Assembly: GCA_964544865.1 (NCBI GenBank)
Contig: CAZJDV010000083.1
Coordinates: 1 to 10,710 of the forward strand
Direction of reading: 5' to 3'
Origin: CAZJDV01 sp964544865
Lineage (GTDB): Bacteria > Chloroflexota > Dehalococcoidia > Lucifugimonadales > CAJWER01
DNA: 10,710 nucleotides
The position numbers and the translations under genes are program-made. The notes beneath the pieces were generated by a model, which saw only the letters and a list, made by a program, of their open reading frames with translations, did not search any database and was not told where the DNA came from. Shown piece after piece: positions 1-6,583 of the stretch (its first letter is position 1; every line of letters starts with the position of its first letter).

Positions 1-521
1 AGTACGGTATTGCACGACGGGCACCAGTTCACGGGGGCGTAGCCGCGATATGCCAGGCCGGTCCTGTAGAACTGCAAGAATATCCATTGGTTCCACCTGT
101 AGTACTCCGGGAAGCAGGTGACCACCTCGCGTTCCCAGTCGTACATCGGACCCATCGACCGTAGTTGCCGCCGCATGTTCCGGATGTTGTCCGTGGTCCA
201 CTTGTGGGGATGGATGCCTCGCTTGATGGCGGCATTCTCGGCGTTCAGGCCGAAGGCGTCGAAGCCCATCGGATGAAGCACGTTGAATCCCTGCAAGCGC
301 TTGAAACGCGCGTGGACGTCGGCACCGGTCATCGCATACCAGTGTCCGATGTGCAGGTCCCCCGACGGGTACGGGTACATGTGCAGCTCGTACCACTTTG
401 GGCGCGGGTCGTCGTCGAGGACCCGGTAGATGCCGTCCCTCGCCCAACGCTCCTGCCACTTGCCTTCGATCTCCCTCGGGTCGAAGCGCAGCTCCGTGGT
501 CCGGACCTTTTTCGTCGCCAT
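1..521 (-). CDS. leuS: Leucyl-tRNA synthetase, N-terminal part (cut by window edge)
   Basis: This enzyme charges tRNA-Leu with leucine in the cytoplasm. The ATG at 519-521 opens a frame with no stop to position 1, giving the first 173 residues of a protein usually of 800-900. Class I synthetase features are clear: the MYPYPSGDLHIGH stretch places the ATP-binding HIGH signature at residues 57-60. It is followed by the LeuS-typical HPMGFDAFGLNAENAAIK block (about 83-100) and by NWCPSC (165-170), just before where the editing domain is inserted. A Shine-Dalgarno GAGGTGA lies at 527-533, five bases before the ATG, and fixes the start. Upstream is a leucine-specific T-box leader, which independently supports the identity. 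The catalytic KMSKS and anticodon-binding parts lie outside the window. Identity is essentially certain; completeness of the rest cannot be judged. Confidence 0.97.
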   Translation of the reverse strand, partial: MATKKVRTTELRFDPREIEGKWQERWARDGIYRVLDDDPRPKWYELHMYPYPSGDLHIGHWYAMTGADVHARFKRLQGFNVLHPMGFDAFGLNAENAAIKRGIHPHKWTTDNIRNMRRQLRSMGPMYDWEREVVTCFPEYYRWNQWIFLQFYRTGLAYRGYAPVNWCPSCNTV

Positions 522-587
522 TCTTGTCACCTCATTGTGCTCGCCGTAATTCCGTCCGCCAGGCTCTCCCGCGCCCCGATCAAGAAA

Positions 588-616
588 TAAAAAACCCGCC
601 CCTGGCCAGGGACGGG
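588..616 (-). terminator. T-box intrinsic terminator
   Basis: On the minus strand a GC-rich hairpin pairs CCCGTCCCTGG with CCAGGGGCGGG (616-595) and is followed at once by six T residues (594-589). It sits between the T-box sequence and leuS, as expected of the terminator that forms when charged tRNA-Leu occupies the leader. About 25 bases separate it from the T-box bulge, so I did not resolve the exact competing pairing with the antiterminator. Confidence 0.92.
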
Positions 617-916
617 ATCTTCCGGATTTCGGACGAGATACCCCGCGGTACCACCCTTGTTGCCCCGGCGTCGCCGGAACCACCTCAAAGCTATAACGGT
701 GCCGACCGTCTGGCCCTACTGGATTCAGGCCGGATGCTCCGGTCCGACGAGGTAACTCTCATCGGACTCCGATGGCCCGGATCGCGCCGGAACACATCGG
801 AGGGCGAGTTCACGAGACGTTGCACGCCGGGATTCCACCATTCCCCGTTCTCTATCGTGCGGTACCCGCTACTACTCCTCATCAACGCATTTGGTGTCAT
901 TTCGCCGCGCGCGGCG
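588..916 (-). promoter_or_regulatory. T-box riboswitch, leucine-specific (leuS leader)
   Basis: Read on the minus strand, this is a transcription-terminating T-box leader that senses uncharged tRNA-Leu. The canonical T-box AAGGGTGGTACCGCGG is at 658-643. Its UGGU (653-650) is complementary to ACCA, the acceptor end expected of tRNA-Leu with discriminator A. Stem I is recognisable: an AGTAG turn near 873, the distal AGAGA bulge and GGTGGAA loop between GCACG and CGTGC arms, and a specifier segment GTGAACTCGCC with codon CUC (Leu) at 808-806. A hairpin CATCGGA/TCCGATG (774-760) lies between stem I and the antiterminator. The intrinsic terminator follows at 616-588. Specifier, acceptor pairing and downstream leuS all agree. 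The 5' end is placed from the promoter and is approximate. Confidence 0.95.
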
Positions 917-922
917 GGCTTC

Positions 923-951
923 ACCGTAGCATGGAAGCCAATTCGCGTCAA
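923..951 (-). promoter_or_regulatory. Promoter of the leuS T-box transcript
   Basis: The minus strand carries TTGACG (951-946) and TACGGT (928-923) separated by 17 bases. TGC directly precedes the -10, so it is also an extended -10. Transcription would begin near 916, just before the first stem I elements. The match to the sigma-70 consensus and its position at the leader's 5' end support it. Confidence 0.7.
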
Positions 952-1114
952 GGAGTCGTTTGGAGCAGGCTGCGGAGGATCGGTGTCTGGCGGCCTGAGC
1001 GCGCCGACCCGAGGAGCGGCTGGCCAGGACCGAGGTGCGAAGCGGCTTGCTCACGCCGTTCCCGGCCTACGCGATGGGCTAAACTGTGGTACGCTGAGGT
1101 TCGAGGTAAGGAGC

Positions 1115-1588
1115 ATGTGCGAGTACTGTTCTGACTCTGAGTCCTGGGGTGAGTCCCTGAAGGTCGACCGGGGAGAACCGATCGAGTGCGAGTGGCTGCC
1201 CGATACCGAAGACGATGAATTCGAGCTCGGGGACGGTCCTGACGGGATGCCCGATGCTCCGCCAACCTGCGATAAACGGGCGGCCGCGCTGGTCTATCAC
1301 CGATACGCCGATGACCACCTGTGCGAGCATCACCAGAGCGAGGAGAAACAGGAACTCGCCGGAGGTCTCGGCAACTTCTTGAGCGAGCTTGGCCTCGAGC
1401 AGTCAACGGAGTTCGTGTCGATCAACGCCGAGGTAACGTGCGACTTCATGGGCAGCCTGCTCAGCGAGTCAGTGAGACGCTGCGGCGCCACCGCGACCGT
1501 CGTGAAAGTCGTCGTGCAGGAGTCGAGGCTCTGCGCCAGGCACGCCCGGGAGTCGGGCTACACGCCGAAGCGCCGCAAGAGGTCCTGA
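1115..1588 (+). CDS. Small cysteine-rich, probably zinc-binding protein of unknown function
   Basis: I do not recognise this 157-residue protein. The ATG at 1115 follows an AGGTAAGGAG Shine-Dalgarno (1104-1113); the same frame stays open upstream to 398, but that stretch overlaps leuS and its leader. The protein begins MCEYC, a CxxC pair (C2, C5). It has a very acidic segment at about 28-48, then two similar modules: C52-x17-C70-x2-H73 and C123-x16-C140-x2-H143. Each has an Ala-rich start, a beta-strand-like hydrophobic run and an LCxxH end. This resembles halves of small treble-clef zinc fingers. The C-terminus is basic (PKRRKRS). It stands alone on its strand, divergent from the leuS leader and convergent with oxidoreductase D. 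A weak TAAACT -10-like element lies at 1080-1085 without a good -35. Zinc binding is inferred; any link to translation or proteostasis would be guesswork. Confidence 0.75.
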   Translation: MCEYCSDSESWGESLKVDRGEPIECEWLPDTEDDEFELGDGPDGMPDAPPTCDKRAAALVYHRYADDHLCEHHQSEEKQELAGGLGNFLSELGLEQSTEFVSINAEVTCDFMGSLLSESVRRCGATATVVKVVVQESRLCARHARESGYTPKRRKRS

Positions 1589-1596
1589 CGAACACT

Positions 1597-1638
1597 GACA
1601 CTTATCGAGTGTCTCGTCTGCCGCAGGACTGCGGCAGA
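1597..1638. terminator. Two adjacent hairpins between convergent genes
   Basis: The 76-base gap between the convergent zinc-finger-like gene and oxidoreductase D holds two perfect inverted repeats. GACACT/AGTGTC (1597-1602 and 1608-1613) has a 5-base loop; TCTGCCGCA/TGCGGCAGA (1617-1625 and 1630-1638) has a 4-base loop. Neither is followed by a T-tract on either strand. They may end transcription in both directions or protect 3' ends; classical intrinsic termination is not shown. Confidence 0.55.
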
Positions 1639-1664
1639 GGGCACCGTGTGACGCCTGCCAGCGT

Positions 1665-2753
1665 CTACGGCTCGTATCTGGGCTGATTGGGCTTGCGGTC
1701 GCGTTGAAGCCGGATCGTGCTGCCCTCCAACGGCAAGTCCACACGCGCGCCGCCCCGCTGGTGCGATTCGATGAACGCGAAGATCAGCTCGGTACCGGCA
1801 CGAGCCACTCTGACGCCGCAACGCTCCAACTCGCCGGTATCCAGAGAATGGACCAGGTCGTTGACGAGATTCAGCGTCGAGCTGGATCGCGGAAAGTCCG
1901 GGAACTTGTCCTCGACGAGACCTACTCGGCGGCCCTGGGAGTCCAGGGGCCCTTCGCGGCGCAGCGACCAGCCCGCGCCGTTGCTGAGGGCGGCGACGGC
2001 GCCGCCCTCGCACACCGCCTCCCACTCCCCGCCGCGGCCGGTGTTCAGTGCGTAGGCGGTAACCCCGTCCTGGAACTGAATGATCCCGTGACCCGACGGG
2101 TCATCCGTGAGCCGGTCGCCCTCGATGGCCCACCCACCCGGCACGAGCTGCGCCTGGACCCAGGATACCGCGCGGTCGCTGTTGAGGCGCAGCAGCAGGT
2201 CGAAGTGGTGGCTGGCGCCGTTGAAAAGAGAGCCGGTGGCGTACGAGATCAGCGACCGGAGCGCGCCCAGCTCGCCACTGTCGATGACCTCCTTCATCTT
2301 GTCGAAACCCGTGTCGTACCGGCGGTTGGCGCCCAGGTTGAATCGCACCCCGTTTCGCTCGCAGGCCTCGACCATCGCGTCCGCATCCGCCATCGACGCG
2401 GCCATGGCCTTCTCGGCGTAGATGGCCTTGACCCCGTGGTCCGACGCGTAGACGACGATCTCCGCTCGCTGCTCCGGCTGCGTCGCGACGCTGACTATGT
2501 CGGGCTTCTCCTTGTCGATCAGCTCCTTGTAGTCGGTGTACTGCGCGTTCTTGGGCACGCCGTAGCGCAGGCCCACCTGCTCCATGACGTCCACGCGTAT
2601 GTCGGAGCAAGCGACCAGGTCGGTCCTCTCGCAGGTTTCGTAGCCCGCGGCGTGGGAGTAGGGGAGCACGATCGACTCGACCCCGACTACCTCATTGTCG
2701 ATGAACGCTCCCATCCTGCTGCAACCAATCAGGGCCGCTCGGTACTTCTTCAT
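1665..2753 (-). CDS. Gfo/Idh/MocA-family NAD(P)-dependent oxidoreductase, paralogue D
   Basis: This is a 362-residue cytoplasmic protein, the usual length for the family, whose members oxidise or reduce sugars, inositols and related polyols with NAD(P). An N-terminal Rossmann domain (about 1-125) begins YRAALIGCSRMG; the nucleotide loop is G10-C-S-R-M-G15 rather than GxGxxG. The family EKP catalytic-lysine motif appears as E114-K115-A116. The C-terminal alpha/beta substrate domain has SHHFD at 181-185, with H182 and D185 in the positions typical of the second catalytic motif, and ends with the family's TELIFAFIESH and LP segments. The ATG at 2753 follows GAGGTGA (2764-2758). It is the last of four tandem paralogues, 85 bases after C. 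By eye it is closest to paralogue A, about three quarters identical over the N-terminal domain. The substrate cannot be deduced. Confidence 0.93.
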   Translation of the reverse strand: MKKYRAALIGCSRMGAFIDNEVVGVESIVLPYSHAAGYETCERTDLVACSDIRVDVMEQVGLRYGVPKNAQYTDYKELIDKEKPDIVSVATQPEQRAEIVVYASDHGVKAIYAEKAMAASMADADAMVEACERNGVRFNLGANRRYDTGFDKMKEVIDSGELGALRSLISYATGSLFNGASHHFDLLLRLNSDRAVSWVQAQLVPGGWAIEGDRLTDDPSGHGIIQFQDGVTAYALNTGRGGEWEAVCEGGAVAALSNGAGWSLRREGPLDSQGRRVGLVEDKFPDFPRSSSTLNLVNDLVHSLDTGELERCGVRVARAGTELIFAFIESHQRGGARVDLPLEGSTIRLQRDRKPNQPRYEP

Positions 2754-2838
2754 GGGATCACCTCGGTGTGGAAGAACCGGCCGCTGCTGGGCGAGTGCGA
2801 ACTCTGGCCCGGTGCTCGTCCCCTGGGCAAGTAACGAC

Positions 2839-3918
2839 TCACGGTCGGAACCTCGGCTGCCTTGGTGTACGGTCGCGCTTCAGGAAGACGGTGCTGCCCT
2901 GTAGGGGAAGCTCGACCCGCGCGCCGCCCCGCAGGTGCGACTCGATGGACGCGAAGATGAGCTCCGTTCCCGCATGGGCGGACCGGACGCCGCCGATGGG
3001 CGGCTCCCCGGTATCGATTGAGTTGACCAGGTCCTCCACCAGTCTCAGGTTCGAGCTAATGGGCTTAAAGCTGGGAAAGCGCCCGGCCACTATGTCGAGA
3101 TTGCCCCTGTATCCGGGCCGCCCCTTCTCTCTCAGCTTGTAAACGGAGCCGGGCCAGGCGGTGAGGCTGCCGCTTTCGAGGTTGGCCTCCCACTCGATCT
3201 CTCGCGGGGACAACACGGCATAGGCGGTGACGCCGTTCTCGAAGTAGATCGTCCCGTGGGCGACGGGGTCCTCCGTGAGCCTGCCGTCCTCGATGGCCCA
3301 GTCGCCTTCCACCAGGCTCATCTGGACCCACAGGGCCCGCCGGTCTCCGTTGAGGTACAGCAGGTTGTCGTAGTGATGGCTGGCGCCGTTGAACAGCGAG
3401 CTTCCGCTTAGGATCACGGTCTTCAGGGCGCCCAGCCTTCCGCTGTCGATGACCTCCCTCATTCTGGTGAATCCCGGGTGCCAACGCCGCTGCGTGCCGA
3501 GGTTGAGAAAGACGCCATTCTTCTCGCAGGCATCCAGGATGCGGTCGGCCTCCGCCATCGAGGCAGACAGGGCTTTCTCGGCGTAGATAGCTTTGGCGCC
3601 GTGCTCGGCGGCGTAGACGATGATGTCCGCGCGGTGCTCGGGCTGGGTGGCCACGCTGACGATATCGAGCTGCTCTCGGTCGATCATCTCCTTGTAGTCC
3701 GTGTACTGTCTCTCCACGGGTATGTCGTACTGCTGTCCGACCTCCGCCATCACCTCTGGGCGTAGATCGGAGCACGCGACCAGGTCCGTCCTTTCGCTGG
3801 CGTAGAACACCGCCGTGTGAGAGTAGGGCGGAACGTGCCCTGGCGCGCCGACTACCTCATTGTCTATGAAAGCGCCCATCCGGCTGCACCCGACGACCGC
3901 GGCTCGATAGGTCTTCAT
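2839..3918 (-). CDS. Gfo/Idh/MocA-family oxidoreductase, paralogue C (most divergent copy)
   Basis: This 359-residue member of the array has the same plan: a Rossmann domain with G10-C-S-R-M-G15, E114-K115-A116, and a C-terminal substrate domain with SHHYD (H181, D184). The ATG at 3918 is six bases from a GGAGGA Shine-Dalgarno (3930-3925). It departs most from its neighbours: DNLLYLNGD replaces the DLLLRLNSD-type segment after the catalytic histidine. The region at about 225-260 (SPREIEWEANLESGSLTAW) also differs. A changed substrate pocket is a reasonable inference. It is 206 bases downstream of B, with a terminator-like structure between them, and 85 bases upstream of D. C and D therefore probably form their own transcription unit, although I saw no convincing promoter directly upstream. 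Confidence 0.92.
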   Translation of the reverse strand: MKTYRAAVVGCSRMGAFIDNEVVGAPGHVPPYSHTAVFYASERTDLVACSDLRPEVMAEVGQQYDIPVERQYTDYKEMIDREQLDIVSVATQPEHRADIIVYAAEHGAKAIYAEKALSASMAEADRILDACEKNGVFLNLGTQRRWHPGFTRMREVIDSGRLGALKTVILSGSSLFNGASHHYDNLLYLNGDRRALWVQMSLVEGDWAIEDGRLTEDPVAHGTIYFENGVTAYAVLSPREIEWEANLESGSLTAWPGSVYKLREKGRPGYRGNLDIVAGRFPSFKPISSNLRLVEDLVNSIDTGEPPIGGVRSAHAGTELIFASIESHLRGGARVELPLQGSTVFLKRDRTPRQPRFRP

Positions 3919-3992
3919 CGCTCGTCCTCCACAGTAGTTCTAGCAGGCCGCGAAACAACCCTTTGGCCATTCCGCCCACCAATATTCGACTG

Positions 3993-4038
3993 AAAAAACG
4001 GGAGAAATATTTATGTGAGCGACACCCTCACACTCCCG
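3993..4038 (-). terminator. Intrinsic terminator-like structure after paralogue B
   Basis: On the minus strand CGGGAG (4038-4033) pairs with CTCCCG (4004-3999), enclosing an inner hairpin TGTGAG/CTCACA (4032-4027 with 4019-4014) and a one-sided AT-rich bulge. Six T residues follow immediately (3998-3993). It lies 87 bases after the stop of B and 75 bases before C, so it would separate A-B from C-D. The bulge makes it weaker than a textbook terminator. Confidence 0.6.
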
Positions 4039-4039
4039 A

Positions 4040-4060
4040 CAGAGGGGTCATGCCCCTCTG
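4040..4060. repeat. Perfect 8-bp inverted repeat in the B-C gap
   Basis: CAGAGGGG and CCCCTCTG (4040-4047 and 4053-4060) form an 8-bp hairpin around the 5-base loop TCATG. It is directly upstream, in the direction of transcription, of the terminator-like structure. No T-tract follows it. It could be an mRNA-stabilising hairpin at the 3' end of B or a dyad operator. Confidence 0.5.
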
Positions 4061-4124
4061 AATGCCCTGGTTTCGATCGCACCACCGGCTCCGTTCACGT
4101 CTTCGTACCCCGTTCCTCAACCTC

Positions 4125-5216
4125 TTACCCCGCCGGCTCATACTTCGGCTGCCGCGGGGTGCGCACGCGTTCGAGCCGGTACCCGCTGCCCTTCAGGGGA
4201 ATATCGACCCGCTCACCGCCGCGCTGATGGGACTCGATGAATGCGAATATTAGCTCGGTGCTCTGGCGAGCCACCCTGACGCCGCCGCGGGGTGGCTCAC
4301 CCGTGTCCAGAGAATGGGCCAGGTCATTCACCAGGTTCAGGGCGGAGCTGCTCCGCTCGTACGATGGGAACGAGCCCTGCTCAAGCGGGCCGGGCCGTCC
4401 CCGCGCGTCGGGTGGGCCCGCGCGCCGAACCTGCCACTCGAGGCCGTCGCTGATGGCGGTTACGACGCCATTTTCCAGGACCGCCTCGTGCTCGCTTCCC
4501 CTTCCGGTCTGCAGGCAGTAGGCCGTAACCCCGTTCTCGAACTGGATCATGCCCTGGGCCCGGGGATCGTCCGTCAGGCGCGTGCCGTCGATGAAGCCGT
4601 CGTCGAGGACCTGCCCCTGCACCCAGAGCGCCTGGTGGTCGCTGTTCAGGCGGAGAAGCAGGTCGAGCCAGTGACTCGCCGTGTTGAAGAGGCTGCCGAA
4701 CGAGTAGGATATGAGCGATTTCAACGCACCCAACTCGCCGCCGTCTATGAGCTCCTTCATCTTGTCGTAGCCCGGATTCCAGCGGCGGTTCGTCCCAAGG
4801 TTGAAATAGACGCCGTTTCTCTCACACGCCTCGACCATCGAATCGGCCTCTGCCATCGACGCGGCCATTGCCTTCTCGGCGTAGATGGCCTTGACGCCGT
4901 GATCGGCGGCGTAGACGGTGATCTTCTCCCGGTGCTCCGGCTGGGTGGCCACGGACACGATGTCCAGGCCCTCCTTCGCGATCATCTCCTCGTAGTCGGT
5001 GTACTGCCGTTCTTTGGGTATATTGTAGCGCTCGCCAAACTTCTCCATCACGTCCTCGCGGAGGTCGGAGCAGGCGATCAGGTCGGTCCTCTCGGACGCC
5101 TCGAAGGCCGCCGCGTGGGATATGGGCGGGATCGAGTTTGGCGATCCGACCACTTCGTTGTCGATGAACCCTCCGATACGGCTGCATCCGATGACTGCTG
5201 CGCGATAGGTCTTCAA
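4125..5216 (-). CDS. Gfo/Idh/MocA-family oxidoreductase, paralogue B (TTG start)
   Basis: This copy has 363 residues with the conserved array architecture. The Rossmann loop is G10-C-S-R-I-G15, with G16 instead of the alanine of its neighbours. E114-K115-A116 supplies the presumed catalytic lysine. SHWLD at 181-185 keeps H182 and D185 but has Trp after the histidine, where the others have His or Ser. The start is TTG (5216-5214), chosen because a full AAGGAGGT Shine-Dalgarno (5230-5223) lies six bases upstream and the protein then aligns residue for residue with the MKTYRAA start of A and C. It lies 72 bases downstream of A, probably in one transcript with it, and is followed by a terminator-like hairpin. 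The family is certain; the substrate is unknown. Confidence 0.93.
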   Translation of the reverse strand: MKTYRAAVIGCSRIGGFIDNEVVGSPNSIPPISHAAAFEASERTDLIACSDLREDVMEKFGERYNIPKERQYTDYEEMIAKEGLDIVSVATQPEHREKITVYAADHGVKAIYAEKAMAASMAEADSMVEACERNGVYFNLGTNRRWNPGYDKMKELIDGGELGALKSLISYSFGSLFNTASHWLDLLLRLNSDHQALWVQGQVLDDGFIDGTRLTDDPRAQGMIQFENGVTAYCLQTGRGSEHEAVLENGVVTAISDGLEWQVRRAGPPDARGRPGPLEQGSFPSYERSSSALNLVNDLAHSLDTGEPPRGGVRVARQSTELIFAFIESHQRGGERVDIPLKGSGYRLERVRTPRQPKYEPAG

Positions 5217-5222
5217 GCTCGG

Positions 5223-5230
5223 ACCTCCTT
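5223..5230 (-). promoter_or_regulatory. Shine-Dalgarno that fixes the TTG start of paralogue B
   Basis: AAGGAGGT on the minus strand matches the anti-Shine-Dalgarno core perfectly and is six bases from TTG at 5216-5214. There is no ATG or GTG in frame at the conserved N-terminus, so this site decides the start. Confidence 0.85.
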
Positions 5231-5288
5231 AGTTGCATTCTCAGAATCGGCGCCGTTCGGCCGGCGCCTGGTTGTGTGGGGCACTGTG

Positions 5289-6371
5289 CTAGGCCGTCGT
5301 CTGGTACTTGGGCTGCTTGGGCGCGACGCCGCGCTGGAGCCGGATCGTGCTGCCCTCGAGAGGCAGGTCAACCCTTGCGCCGCCGCGCATGTGCGACTCG
5401 ATGAACGCGAAGATCAGCTCGGTGCTGGCGTGGGCGTTGCGAATTCCGCCCCGGGGCGGCTCGCCCGTGTCCAACGAGTGGACCAGGTCCTCGATGAGGT
5501 TGACGGTCGAGCTGCCGCGCTCGACGGTGGGAAACTCCCCCTTGACCAGGCGTCTTCGTCCCCTGTGGTCCGGCGGGCCCTGCTGCCGAAGGAGCCACTG
5601 CTGTCCATTCGAAAGAGCCGCCACCGCGCCGCGCTCACACACCGCCTCCCACTCCGCACTACGGCCCGAGTTCAGCGCATAGAGCGTGACGCCGTTCTCG
5701 AACTGGGCCATGCCGTGTCCGCTGGGGTCCTTGACCAGGCCGCCGTCCTGGATGGCCTCGTCGCCGTCCTGGAGATGGCCCTGGGCCCACACGGCGGGGT
5801 GGTCGCTGTTGAGCCGCATGGCCAGGTCGAAGCTGTGGCTGGCGCCGTTGAACAGAGAGCTGGTCTGGTAGATTATCAATGACTTGAGCGCGCCAAGCTC
5901 GCCGCCGTCTATTATCTCCTTCATCTTGTCGTAGCCGGGGTCCCAGCGCCGGTTGGCGCCCAGATTAAGATGGACGCCGTTGCGCTCGCATGCCTCGACC
6001 ATGGCGTCGGCCTCCGGCATCGACGATGCCAGCGCCTTCTCGGCGTAGATCGCCTTCACACCGTGCTCCGCGGCGTACATCACGATCCCCGCCCGCTGCT
6101 CGGGCTGTGTCGCCACGCTGACGATGTCTGGACGCACTTCTTGGATCAGCTTCTTGTAGTCGGTATACTGCGCGTCCTCGGGAACTCCGTAGCGGTTGCC
6201 GACCTGCTTCATCACGTCGACCCTCAGGTCGGAGCAGGCGACGAGCTCGGTCCTGCCGCTCGCCTCGTACCCCGCCGCGTGCGAGTATGCGCCCCTGCCC
6301 GGCGCGACCTCGTTGTCGATGAACGCGCCCATTCGGCTGCAACCAATAAGTGCCGCCCGGTATGTCTTCAT
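5289..6371 (-). CDS. Gfo/Idh/MocA-family oxidoreductase, paralogue A (first gene of the array)
   Basis: This 360-residue protein begins with ATG at 6371, seven bases after a strong GGAGGA site. The frame is open further to 6590, but that part crosses the promoter and the divergent VOC gene and is not conserved in the paralogues. It has a Rossmann loop G10-C-S-R-M-G15, E111-K112-A113, and SHSFD with H179 and D182. Numbering is three lower than in B and D because the loop after NEV is three residues shorter. It is closest to D, sharing for example AVAALSNG and VDLPLEGSTIRLQR. It is the promoter-proximal gene of the minus-strand array, divergent from the VOC gene. NAD(P)-linked oxidation or reduction of a polyol- or sugar-like substrate is inferred from the family only. 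Confidence 0.93.
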   Translation of the reverse strand: MKTYRAALIGCSRMGAFIDNEVAPGRGAYSHAAGYEASGRTELVACSDLRVDVMKQVGNRYGVPEDAQYTDYKKLIQEVRPDIVSVATQPEQRAGIVMYAAEHGVKAIYAEKALASSMPEADAMVEACERNGVHLNLGANRRWDPGYDKMKEIIDGGELGALKSLIIYQTSSLFNGASHSFDLAMRLNSDHPAVWAQGHLQDGDEAIQDGGLVKDPSGHGMAQFENGVTLYALNSGRSAEWEAVCERGAVAALSNGQQWLLRQQGPPDHRGRRRLVKGEFPTVERGSSTVNLIEDLVHSLDTGEPPRGGIRNAHASTELIFAFIESHMRGGARVDLPLEGSTIRLQRGVAPKQPKYQTTA

Positions 6372-6465
6372 CACTGTTCCTCCTGAGCCCAAAATCGCCC
6401 CTTGTCGTTGGTCGTGGCCCGGTCCGCGCCGCGAAGCTGTCAAACGCCAAGGCCTCGCCGCCAGA

Positions 6466-6494
6466 ACTCTATCACATGAAAACCGCATCATCAA
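6466..6494 (-). promoter_or_regulatory. Promoter of the oxidoreductase array
   Basis: The minus strand has TTGATG (6494-6489), a 17-base spacer and TAGAGT (6471-6466), with TGA preceding the -10. The start would be near 6459, leaving about 88 bases of leader before the ATG of A. Its -35 lies 18 bases from the -35 of the divergent VOC promoter. Confidence 0.55.
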
Positions 6495-6512
6495 TCCCGG
6501 TTCGCCCCCTTC

Positions 6513-6542
6513 TTGACATGCCGCCAGCCGATACCATAGGCT
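6513..6542 (+). promoter_or_regulatory. Promoter of the VOC-family gene
   Basis: A perfect TTGACA -35 (6513-6518) is followed after 18 bases by TAGGCT (6537-6542), a partial -10 match. Transcription would start near 6549, about 35 bases before the VOC start codon. It is back to back with the promoter for the oxidoreductases. Confidence 0.5.
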
Positions 6543-6583
6543 GTCGAGGCGATAGAATAATGAATTTTCTGGGAGAGAAGTGG

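Noticed and set aside
691..951. An 86-codon minus-strand frame inside the leuS leader as a leader peptide
   Set aside because: The region is explained in detail by T-box RNA structure, and the frame has no leucine-rich run or convincing ribosome-binding site.
1080..1085. TAAACT as a promoter for the cysteine-rich gene
   Set aside because: No -35 element at an acceptable distance; too weak to list as a feature.
398..1114. Upstream extension of the cysteine-rich protein frame
   Set aside because: It would run through leuS and its T-box leader on the opposite strand. A good Shine-Dalgarno sits at the internal ATG 1115.
4314..5882. A 522-codon open frame on the plus strand, antisense to paralogues B and A
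   Set aside because: It mirrors the coding frames of two real genes and even spans their intergenic gap. Long antisense frames arise from high-GC codon bias; the translation shows no family motif.
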